Assembly (NCBI GenBank): GCA_035610365.1
Contig: CM069436.1
Coordinates: 87,855,912 to 87,919,911, forward strand
From: Aquatica leii
Lineage: Eukaryota; Arthropoda; Insecta; Coleoptera; Lampyridae
Length of the DNA: 64,000 nt
Reading direction: 5' to 3'
Shown: piece by piece, positions 49,326 through 61,300 of the stretch
Numbering within the stretch: the stretch's first letter is position 1
How the letters are laid out: each line of letters opens with the position of its first letter
Translations under genes and position numbers: made by a program
The notes under the pieces: model-generated
What the model was told of the DNA's origin: nothing
Databases searched by the model: none
Seen by the model: only the letters and a program-made list of their open reading frames with translations

Positions 49326-52300
49326 TCATTTTCCGTTTTCGACATATTTTGTAGAACCGAAGCTCGACCATTTTAGAGACGACAAGCTGTTCAACGTTGT
49401 TTTATAATCTCTACTTAGATTTCGTAGTCGTTCCGGCGGTTCTTCAATTTTTACATGAACGTATTGAGTTTCGCCGTTGTAATTTCTTTTGGAAGATATT
49501 CTAATACTGTTATCTAGAGAAACGTTCGGGGTACTAATAGGGCTTTCTACGGATTGCAAACTTTGTGTTTTATGTAGTGACAACCGTAATGGTTTCTTAG
49601 GCGGCATCGGTCGTGGTTTAATGTTGTCTAAATAAGTAGGATACAAGTGATGGGGTTTATCAAAAGACTCGATTGGTTCAGAGGTGTAATCAATTATTTT
49701 GTCTCGACGCGGTATGTTACTGTCGCTATCGAAATCTAAAGATTTAACGCTTCTACAATCGGTGAGCTTTTTATGATTCGTGTACTTATTTACGTGTTTC
49801 TCGTTGTCGCCGTTATTAAGACGTTCTGAGCTACGTGTTTCTTTATACTTTGAGTTTATCTGAGAACGAAAGTCTAAGACGCTAGCCGATTTTCTGGCAT
49901 TGTAATGTTTTAGTAAGTGAGTGTTGTATTTCTCCGAAGCTGAAATGCATTTTTGTCTGTGTTTTTCGTAAACGCTTTCGTACCCGTTTTCTTTTGCCTT
50001 AGTGAGATCGTGCACGATCATCGACGCTTTCTTATAGCTTTGATCCATAAGAGATGCTTTAGAATGGTCTTTCATTTTAGACGGTTCTTTATTTCGGCGA
50101 TCTAAGTATTCTTTTTCTAATCCAAAATGATAATGTGTTTTATACGCTGCTTTAGAATCGGGATCTTCGTCGTGCGGGTTTTTATTTTTCGGACTTTTGT
50201 GACGATGGCGATGAGATCTGTGACAAGAGTGATTTTCGCCATTTTGCGAATTAGGAGCGGGGATGTGCGTATTTGATACGTTTGATAAACTGCTTTTGGA
50301 ACGAACTGGTAAGGATGTGTGCGATTCTTGCGACGCATCCAAGCCGGGCAAATTAGCCACTAATGCAGTTACTTGTGGTCCTTTTTGAAAAATTTGCAAG
50401 TCGCTGGTAGCAGAACCGTTGGTATTTGTGGAGCGGTGTTGGGGTTGTGAACTTATATTAATATTCGTTACGTTATGTGACGTTTTAACTGTTGAAGTTA
50501 GAACAGAATTTTTTGATGGAATGGAATTTTCGGAAACTTCTAAATTCTTTCTTGCCAGAAGTTCAGCGACCTAGAATTAAGTGTTAAATTAAATAATAAT
50601 AAGTTGAATATTAAGATTTGTTAGTACGTACTTGTTCTTCTAAGTATGAGATTCTATGCGTTAATCGGATGTTGTCTGACACTAATCCGTCTTTAGTTTT
50701 TTGTGTTTCTTCGGCTCGTTCCCGCACCACTCCTAATTCGTTTCTTAAAGCAGCAACTTCATCGGACGATGTCGAAGTGTAGGCGTTGTTTCTTTGTGTG
50801 GCGGTAACTTTTCTCATCACGACTATTTGAGCGGGGTCCGGTGCTGCCGCGAGCAGACGTGTTAAGTCTTCCCGTGTTTTGTTAAGCACAATTTTTCCAT
50901 TGACTTCTATTAATCTGTAATTTATGTTACAATCAGAACAAACTATATAAAAAAACTGGTGTGGTCACCACACAACTTTCCTCTTAGAAATTTCTACATA
51001 TATTTTTAAGGTTATGTTGTCATAAAACCACTTAAAAGTAATATGTACACGTTTGTATTGACTTCCTAACATGCTATAATTCTTTTGAAATTTTTGTCTT
51101 CGATTTCATTAAGATGTACGCAAAATATGGCAAATTGAGCTTATGTTGTCATATCGACTAACTCCTATATTTGTGCGTCTCTATATTGCTTTTCCCTTTA
51201 CTAAATAAAATATATAATTTTTTCCTAAAAAAATTATCGTAGGCAGGATTCGAACCTAGATTATATATGGAATTCATTTTAAATTATAAATCAAATATTT
51301 AATAAACTGTTAATGTTCGAATTTTTTTATTTAAATAAATTGTTAAGAAGAATTATTTCTATAAGAAACAGTAAAAATAATTCAAATAATTTACATACGT
51401 ACAAAATTATATAAGAAAAACTGTTAAAAATGGCGGATACACCTACTTTACTACACATACATACACACACACACACACTCACACGTACGCACACACACAC
51501 ACTGCAAAAAAGATTATTGTAAAAAAATCGCGATCTCTATACTTTACTTATAGGAAAGTAAAAAAGCAACAGTGTGTTGTTAAACAAAATTGGTAGGAAG
51601 TACCGGAAACACCAACAATAGAAACGCAGTCAACTGTAATGACCTTCCACCCATGTATCCGGTGCATAATAACACCTGTAGAAACGCTATTAAATTAAAT
51701 CCGTTTTAGCTATTTTTACTTTTACGTTCTTTGTGTGCAACTGCATTTGTAGTAGTAATTAACTGATTAATTGGTGTTATTGTTTACGTAACATTTCGAT
51801 ATCTGGTATATAATGACGCCTGAATATACAAAAACTAGTTTATTATTACTGGGTTAATTTTACACAACGCACGCAGAGAAAAAATTAATTAGATTATGTA
51901 TGAATGTATTAAAAAAACACTGCGTATTTTAACTTAATGCTTTGTGAGACGATTGCTGTTTAAACTATTTCACTGCCAAAGTTTACGATGGCTTCATGCA
52001 GAACCGTGTGAAAAAAATTGTTGAAAAAGATGAGCGTTTTACAATATACCATTTTGATGCCAGCATTTTTATAAACTATTGAGTCCTGATTGTTCAAATA
52101 GTTTTGGGTAAATAAACTAACTCTTCTTAATACGACCTATATTGCAAAACGATTTTATTTAAACTCTGTCGTGTTTCTGTCAACACACAATTGTTTTTGT
52201 GATTCATACTTTTAAAAAAATGTTTCATCAAATTCAATTAATTATCCTGATCATTAATAGAAATTTACAATTCTAACTAGTTTTATTCTTAGTTTAGGAG

Positions 52301-55300
52301 GAGCAAAACAAACCAGTTAATACTATTTATATACGTTTTGTGCTGCACATGACTTCATCAGACCAACAAGTAAGTTAGGATGGAACAATACAACTGAACA
52401 CAAACATAGGCAACGTACGTTAGAAAACTATAACACAAAAACAACTGAAACATGAAAATGTCAATGAAACGTTTGGGAAACACTTGTCAAGTGTTTGTCG
52501 AACGTTTCATGTCTCTTGTTATTTTTAATTATGTTAATTATTGGCATTTTTATGTTTAAATTATTTTTGTGAGAACTAAGAGTTAGCGTGTGACGTAAAG
52601 AGTGTTTTACCCCCTAATAAATCGTGCAGTTGTGTGTGTTTAAGGCTGAAATATCCCGAATTAATTTTTTTGGATATCGTTGAGATTGATGTTTGGGTGC
52701 TGTTTTGCATCATCGAAATTAACAAACAACTCCAAATTCGCATTCTGCGGTTAAATAAAAAATCCTGGATAAGAATTGTTAATTCAATAAAATTCGCATT
52801 TGAAACAAGCTGCTCAGTTAAACAAACCCCATCAGGGTAACTTAGTGAAACAAGGAGCTTGACAGAACAAGAGCACGCACTAGAAGGCTGTTTACACCGC
52901 CAAAAAGAGCGGAGACTGGGAGGAATACAGAATTACGACATACAACAATGTAACGTTGACCTCTTCAAATTAATTTACTTTTAAGAATGTGGTGATGTAA
53001 CAAACAACAATAAGCCAAATTTACCTGAGTGGTGTTTAGTTACCTGTTACTCCAGGTGGTTGTTTATGGGATGCCATTAGCATTTTTTTAATTGGAAAAA
53101 TGTGAAAAATCAAAAGCTTGTGCAAGCACTAAAGGATAAAATAAAACAAGAGGAGAAACACTTAAAATTACACAAACAAAAATAATTATTGTTTTAATGT
53201 ACATACCTTAAAAAATATTCATTTTTATCTTTAAATGATTAATAGTTCTAAAGAAGTTTAAAACTAAACTTTTATAAATAATAAAATATGATTTGACAAA
53301 TAAAATATAAAAATTTACGAGTAGTAATCGGGATAACTTGTTTACAAAAAATAAAAAAGTCGAATTAAATATTTAAAAAAAAATCAATTGTTTCAAATTA
53401 AAAAAAAGCAACTGTTACGTATAAAAATTAGTTTTAGTTGAACCGCATTTTTAAGTTCATTATTCGTAAAATTTCGGAAACTGCGCGAGTTGCTTATAGC
53501 GATAAGTTGATTCGAAAGGAAATTTTAGAAAATCCACAATTTTGAGTTAAGAACGGTGACGCGAGTACAGATGGTTCCTTAAATTTTAATATTGGGGCAA
53601 TTATTCTTTATTAAAATTATATCGTTTGCGGATTTGTGCCACTGTACATAATTTTGAGTGTTTCTTCGGAAAAATTAAGAATAGATACACTCTACGGCTT
53701 AGCCGGATTCTTGTCCCGTCTTCTCATTATTTGAATTTGCACAAATCGCAAGTTTTTGTTTACCTAAGAACCCGTTTATCACGGTAAGTTCAGCGTTTCT
53801 AAAATTTCCTGTAAATATAATTTCTTTATATTAGGGTTCTTAATTACCTTTGGATTTACACCTATCCATATACGTACACATGTATTTATGATTATCTGAC
53901 ATTGGGTCAAGGGTCATCAACCATAGCAGTATTGGATTCGTTTATTGATGTTATTATTAATGGTTACCGAAGATCTGTAGTTTTGTGCATTAAAGACGGG
54001 AAGCGCAAGCCTTGTTTTATACTTTTAACCTTTATTGGAAGAGTTTAACTGGGTAAGTTGCGATTTGTTTGAATGTTGCGTGAATGCGGTGTGAATACGG
54101 GAAATCGCTGCTTACAAGTTCACCTATAATCGTCACTCACAGCCATCTTTGTTCTTGCGTCTCTCACTCTTTCATATGTACAGGACATAGTTCAATGAAA
54201 TAAGTCTTTATTTTACCAATCAATTTAATTGTTACTTTAATTATTATTATGCTGATTAAACATAATTTTTGTCTGATTTAATTTTATTTTTATTTAGTGT
54301 CTTCCAACGCGTTTGTTTTAATTTATTGTGGCTACCTCGATCCCTTCTAGAATCCGAATCATTAACGAAACTTTAATAGGTAACACAACTTAGTTTAATA
54401 TTGAATACATATTTAATTTTAAAAAATTGAATAACTTAGCTTGCATTTCTTTGTTAGCGATAACGGCCATATGCAGCACATCATAATGTATTAAATTGAA
54501 AATCTGGGAACTTCCATTCAAATTAACGATTGTTTCTAAGTACATCCATTAATAGATAGGTAACATCCGGTCCCAAAATTTGATAATCCAAATCAATTGG
54601 TAAGTATAGATAAAAACGGAAGAAAGAAGGAAAAGGATCTAAAAGATGCACGAAACACAGAATTAATAATTGTAAAAAGAAATAAAAATTATTACCTCAC
54701 AATTGCGGAGATCCTTAAACACAAATATTCGTTTCGTTTCCGAAAAGCAATAGAGGCCTGGTAAATACAGAATAAAATTACACAAAAACATGGTGATATT
54801 TTCGACTTAAAAAGATCGGGACCACGTCCACTTGCGTGTTAATTCGATCACCCTTCTTAGAAGAATTCTCACGGCTATCGGTGCCGCAAAGAACAAAAAA
54901 AATGATTTCACGATTTGTTACCTCATTTACATAGATGTAGTTATTTCGGAAAAAGAACAAATACCTTAAAAAACTCTAATACAAGCATTAGAAACTAAAT
55001 ATGATCTGCATATGATTTTATAATTAAAGTATAAATTAAAATACTCATGTACACATGGTTATCAGGACTGTAAAGCACCGACTTAAACATTCTGGGTATC
55101 AAAATAATGCATTCACATGCTACCAAATTTGACGTTATGCACAGGAAATATTATTCAAACTAAATAGATTCGTTTGATGACTTTAAAAAAAGGGACAATA
55201 ACTAAAACTAAAAGAAACGCCGTTTCAACAATGCCATTAAAAAAGCAAAGAAACACTTTTGAAGAAGGTACTGTTGGGACGTACAAAACAAACATACAAG

Positions 55301-58300
55301 TTCTCGCTTTCAAACAAACTATGAGTAAGAAGCGTACTGAAAACATCGGTTTTATGTTGACCGCAGAAATTACTGCAGAAATACTTTCCGGGTTCTTCGT
55401 TAACTGAAGTTTCTAAGCACCAGAACCTAGAAGTACCCAACAAACTGAAACCCGAAAAAAAAACAATAAAATAATTAACTGTAAAAACCTAGAATGGGGA
55501 ATCAATACGTAAACTTTTTTTGTGTCTAGAAGCTAATGGAATTTGTCCCATCATGCTGCAAAAAGGATTTGCTGCTCTGCGAAACGCAATATGTGAGCAT
55601 ATAGCAAACAGCTGATAAATTGTTAAGGTGGTATTTAAACCAAAGCTGGAAAAACCTACGTACACCAAAGTAAAATCCTACAGACCAATCAGCTTGACTT
55701 GTTTTATCCTAACATACCAATCTAGAAATTTTTTTCCGCTAAAAATTTATCAACTAGTAAGCAGATGCAAAATGCAATTAAATACAATGAAATTGCCTTC
55801 AGCTTTTTTTATATATATATTGAAAGAGCATTTGACAATACTACGTTTTACCATTGAATAATAAATGTAAGAAGAAATGCAACTTAAGGGGCGATATCGT
55901 ATCGACTGCTTGGATCGAGATATAGAGGTCGCCACGTTCGTATTGGATCGAGATTTTTCAGTTCTTGCGTGTCTGTCGACTTGTAAACTTCGGAATTGAA
56001 TTGAAAGTTTTTCTTGGGTTAACATTGCGATACGATTTTTGAAATTCTGGTAGTAGTAATGTTTGTTTGAACTTTTGTTTAGTTTAAGTGTAAATATATT
56101 ATTGATTTATTTTTAAAATGGGAAAAGTTACAGATCACGGTTGTGTTTATATTAATTGTGAAAATAATAATACTGAAAACAAAGGTACTAGTTTTCTTAA
56201 GTTTTTTATTAGTGATAAAGTGCGTGCTAAAGAATGTTAGAAAAACTGTGGAAATATAAACATTGCCACAATGGACTTGGAAGATTTAAAACAAAAGAAG
56301 ATTTGTGAGAAGCATCTTCGGAGATAATGTATAACAACAAAAGGAAATTTTAAACACACTGCAGTTCTTGTTCTACACCTTCAATCAGGTAAATATTTTT
56401 AATTTTTTTTTCTACCAAACGTTTAAAAATGGTTTAAATTAGCATCGGAGAATCTCCTTGTCCGGATTCTTCTTCTTCTTGTTGCACTTAATTGTACAAT
56501 AACTTAAAATAATTACTGTAAATCAGTAGCTGAGATCGCTATTATTTTCTACGATCAATGATCGCAATCATGGTATTTAGAATTAATTAGTAATCGACTG
56601 TTGCTAAAAAGTCGCTCGTGTAGTTAGTCATAAATCTAGCCATAAACATTCGATTTTCGTTTTCCGGGATACAATAACGTTTGGAGTATTGAAAATCAAC
56701 ATATCTAAGTATTTTTTAATATTGTTTCTAAACAATAAATTAATTAAAATTTGTTCATATTTAGATTTAAAAAAAATATTTACAAAAATTCACAGAAAAT
56801 AAATACTACTGTGATGTTTTTTTTTCGACATGACGTGCTATTTGAATTCTGATGCAAACTTACGAACAAATAGTTTAAAGCATTAATAAACAACATATTA
56901 AAAAATAAGTGTCGTTCTTTCGTAAATTAATTGTTTCTATTTGAAATTGACCCTGAAAAGATTGTTGAGTAATTAGTAATAACTCGTGTTGATATTTGTC
57001 TCAAACATAAGATTTATGTATTAAAAATAAATTTGCAATTCTTTTCAAATACGTATTGTCATTTGTAGTTAATGCTTATTGTTTTTAACTTCCTGTGTTT
57101 TTATGATTTACCTTGGTGTTTATATAAAGCTAGGTTTTTCCCAAAATGCTGAATGTGTGACACAAATTTTACAAACGTTCTTTCCTAGAAGAGTTTTCTA
57201 ATTCTCTTTGAAAAGAATGCATTGTTAAATTTCTGTAAACAAAAAAAATATAATTCAATGTTTAAATTCATGTTACTTTTTATTAAAAATCTGTATGTGG
57301 TTTAAAATTCTTACGAGGAAAAGAGCAAAGGGGTTATTTACCTACAAAATTTTACGATTTTCCGTGAACTACCTGCATACTTAAAGTTTATTATACATTT
57401 ATTAAAGTAAATATTATAGTGTTATATTAGTTTTATTTGTTTATGCGACAATTAAAAGTATTAATTTCTTTTCCACAACCGCAATTGTTATTTTATAAGC
57501 GATCAATGATTGCGATCGTTATTGTACAGACGCTCGATATCGCGATCATTATTTGGCATAATGATCGATTCATCGTAATTGCATAATCGCTCTGGCCATT
57601 GCTTTAAATGTTTTTTGTTGATGTTGGCATGTCGAATAAAACTATCGTTTTTGTAAATGTTAGGGCCGCATTTCTGTAGCACCTTGTCTAATAAATACTT
57701 AGTTTTTTAAAAAATAAAAAAAATTATAAACAAAATTCTTTTATGTTTATTTTAGCATGCTGAAAGCACTTCAATACAAATCCAACAATACATAAAATAT
57801 TTTTACAATTGTTTAAAAAAAAATTTTGAAAATACTAATACTAATTGCATTTTCAAAACTTTATTTTTAAAATACTAACAACTTATTTTTTTTTTACTTT
57901 TTGGGCTTATTTAGTATAATTTTTTACAGAAGCTGTAATTGTTGATATGAACATCAACCTAAGATACTCAAATGTAGTAGTTTCTCAAACATATGGAAGA
58001 AAACGTCGATTGTTATTTATTGATGACGATCGTGAAGACGAATAAATTTATTCTTTCTACAGCTCCAGTTCACTAAACGAAGGTATAAGTAGACAAGCAA
58101 TAATACGTAATTTTTTTAATATATGTTTTATAGTTGAAGATACGTCCTATAATATTTTGAAGATATCGGAACGACCACAGTGTGTTCTCAAATTCGTCAA
58201 GCCGTTAAGTTTTGACTAAACTACGCAACATAGTGATACAAATGGATTCTCCGTCAAAAATCCTTTTAAAGGATTAATTGGTCAATTATTCTTTCAGAAA

Positions 58301-61300
58301 TTTAACATTAATTTTAGTTTAAAGTTATTTAAATTACCAGTCCACTAATAACAAATTCGTTTACATATGTTTCGAGCTTTAAAATAATGATGCTCATCTT
58401 CAGAAAATCTACAAAAAATGTTTACAACAATACAAATCATATCTTTTCCAAAATATTATTTTTTGTAAGAAAATTTGGTGTTCAGAAATATAGTTACTTT
58501 CTAAATTGTTTAAGAAGATTTCAGTAAAAATAAGTGATAAATTTTATCAATTTTTTAAACAAAATCTAGGTCTTTCAATGGGTTCTCCTTTATCACTTTT
58601 CTCAATTTTTTTTAAAAATTAAGTAAAGGTAACGATTTCCAGATTTCTTTTTCTAATGAAATATTTATTTAATTTTTAAGCTACTTAAAGGTAGTAAAAA
58701 TAAAGCTATTTAAGCTGTATAGTTGTTTCTGAAAGGTGGTTTACAATTGCTTTAGAGCTTCTTTAAAACTTTGCTAGTACCACAAAGAGCTGTATAAGCC
58801 CGATTTTAATGCATTAAAGGAGCTACCTAACAGCAACATAACTGAGGAATTTTTAGCTACTTAAACGCTTCATGGAGGTTTTAGTTTTTTCACAAACCAC
58901 TTAAAAGTGTTCTAAAGAGTAACTTTAAAAGCTAAAGTAGTTATAAAAAAGCCGGTTTTAGCTGCAATTTGCTCACTGGGAAATTCTTCAATTACTACAA
59001 TTCATTTATATTAAAATATCAAATAATTTTTTGTTGAACTAGCAAACCAATTTCAATTACGATTTTAAACTTAAATTTTTTTTATATTTGTTTCTAAGTT
59101 GCACCATCTTCCTTTTTTAAAATAATTAACATTTAACATTTTGTAAAACTTACATTTTTTTAATTATCTAGTTACAAATTTTTAGATTTGACATTTTTCA
59201 TGAAATGTAAGTTAAAAAATTTTTTGTTTTCTTAACTTTTTATAAGTTTTATAATTTATTACTGGTGGACTGGTAATTTAAACAATTTTAAAAATTGACG
59301 AATAATAACAATAAATCCCCATAACAATTTTCTTTTAATTTAATTTCCATTGTTTTAGTTATTTCTATGCTTTCGATTTATATTTTACAAAAATAAATAA
59401 ATATTTGAATATACATATTTTTTTGTTTTCTTAAATATAAAGCATGATATTGTTTAAGTTTATTTGACATTGAGTTGTGTCGTAACAATACAAGCTATTG
59501 TTTATGATATTAACCTGTTTTGAACAGGTAAACGGTAAAGTAAACACAAATATAACAAAAGGTTCTAACTGGTACTTCATAAAAAATAAGTAAGTTCGCA
59601 AAATAGAAACCACGATTTTGCAGATGGCAGCAGGTCTTAGTCTATTAGTTTATGAAAAGAGGGGGTACAGACGGGTAAAAAAAAGAGAAACAAGAGAGAT
59701 AAAACTACAGTACGATTTTTAACACACTAGTTGCGCCTCTTCTTAAATTATTACTCAATGGTTTTACCTATTGCAGGGACAATAAAAAAAGCAGCACATT
59801 CCTAAAACAAAACCGGGTCAATGCAATGCTCAGAAATCGGACGGTAACAGCAACTTTGTACTGTAGCACTGTAAGAGACAATGAACGGAGTCACGCTCTT
59901 GATGACAAAGAAAGTCAAATGTCTGGGACTTACTCTTGATACCAGACTGATTTATAACGCTCATCTGGATTACGTCACAACGAAGGCAATAAGGTTTATT
60001 AATGTAACTAAAGGAAAAGTCGGTCACACATAGAGATTGAAACCCACAATTACCAAATGGTTACATACTGTCGTGACAAGACTTATCATCTTATACGGTG
60101 CGCTTGTATGGAGGAGGGGGGTGAAAAACTAATCTAAAAACACAACTTCCAAGCTGAACAAAGTACAGAGAACGGCATGTTTGCTGTTAACAAGAGTCAC
60201 GAGAACTACGTCTACAGCAGCCATAGAAACACTACCTTCACTTCTATCATTACAAGATAAGCAACATACAAGCTGAAATTAAATAAACACACGTCAACTA
60301 CTGGAACCTACAAACCGGGTATATACAACGTCCTGTATGAAGAAACAATGGATTATTAGATCTTAAAAAAATTTAAAGTGATAATACAGTCACGAGACAA
60401 GTGGACAAGAAGTATTTATTCTATCTGGTACACAAATGGAATCAAAAAGTGCAAAATTTTTGGTTTTGAAGTATATAAAAACAGGCACTATGAGAAGCAA
60501 ATTTTGCTGACCTTGAGTAAATATGCGATTGCTTTTCAAGCATTGCTGGTATCGATTGGTGTATCAAGAACATCATCGACTCAAGATCATACACAAACGG
60601 TTCGATATCGATCATGTTTAACAGTCAAGCAGCACTATAGGCGCTAAGGTCGTCAATAATAAAATCTAAACTGATTATGGCATGCATCAACAGTCTGGAA
60701 ATATTGGCAACTCGTCAATAAGTGCAGCTAATCTGGATATTAAGAGACCAGGGTGTAAAGGGTAACCTAATAGCAAAGGCACTAGCTAAAAAAGTACAAC
60801 GGAAACATATATGAGGCCTTTCGGAATCTCTTACGATAATGGAAAAAAATTAATCCGCAGCAAACTAGCAACAAAACAAGATTCATAAAATGAGAATGCA
60901 AAATAACCCTTTAGACCGCGGATGCATGCCAAATAATGCACAACGATTTTTGGAAAGCAAGACTAACCAATGATGAACTGATAAAAACCGCTTGGAATAA
61001 GCTTCTGAACTTCCTAGACAAAACAGAACTGCTGATATAGTAAAAACCAGAGATACACAAAAGGTTCAAGAAGACCGCAGATGGAAATAAAGCTATTTCA
61101 AAAGTTATTTGTAGCATTTGAAAGTATACAGTGAATAAAGGAAAAAGAAAAACTTCGAAACAGTAAAATTAAAAAACCCAATATTTTGTGTATTTCGAAA
61201 ACTGGGCAAAATTGCGCATTGTATAAAGTATGTAGCTTGAAAGCAATGCTTAGGTATGTGATAATTCAATAAATTGCATTAGAAACAAAACTATGGTCAA

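Larger units (their letters stand above)
55520..61130 (+). mobile_element. Jockey/I-group LINE with RNase H, split by later insertions
   Basis: The plus strand at about 55530-55870 shows RT motifs: GICPIMLQKG, TKVKSYRPISLT, then, in another frame, ERAFDNTTF. From about 59900 to 61100 come the RT end (CLGLTLDTRLIYNAHLDYV, RLIILYGALVW) and a decayed RNase H-like part (FNSQAAL, LIWILRDQGVKGNLIAKAL). The pieces are collinear and on the same strand, opposite to the host gene. About 4 kb of other material between them includes a THAP/P-like piece and a Penelope-like piece. The region that should carry the YxDD box is missing. That both pieces come from one insertion is inferred from order and orientation only. 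Confidence 0.55.

Noticed and set aside
52334-52361. Third hammerhead-like string on the minus strand
   Set aside because: It has CAAA in place of the required GAAA and no convincing stem II.
55174-55407. 77-codon plus-strand frame rich in Lys and Thr
   Set aside because: No domain, intronic, and an overlapping minus-strand frame of similar length; most likely chance.
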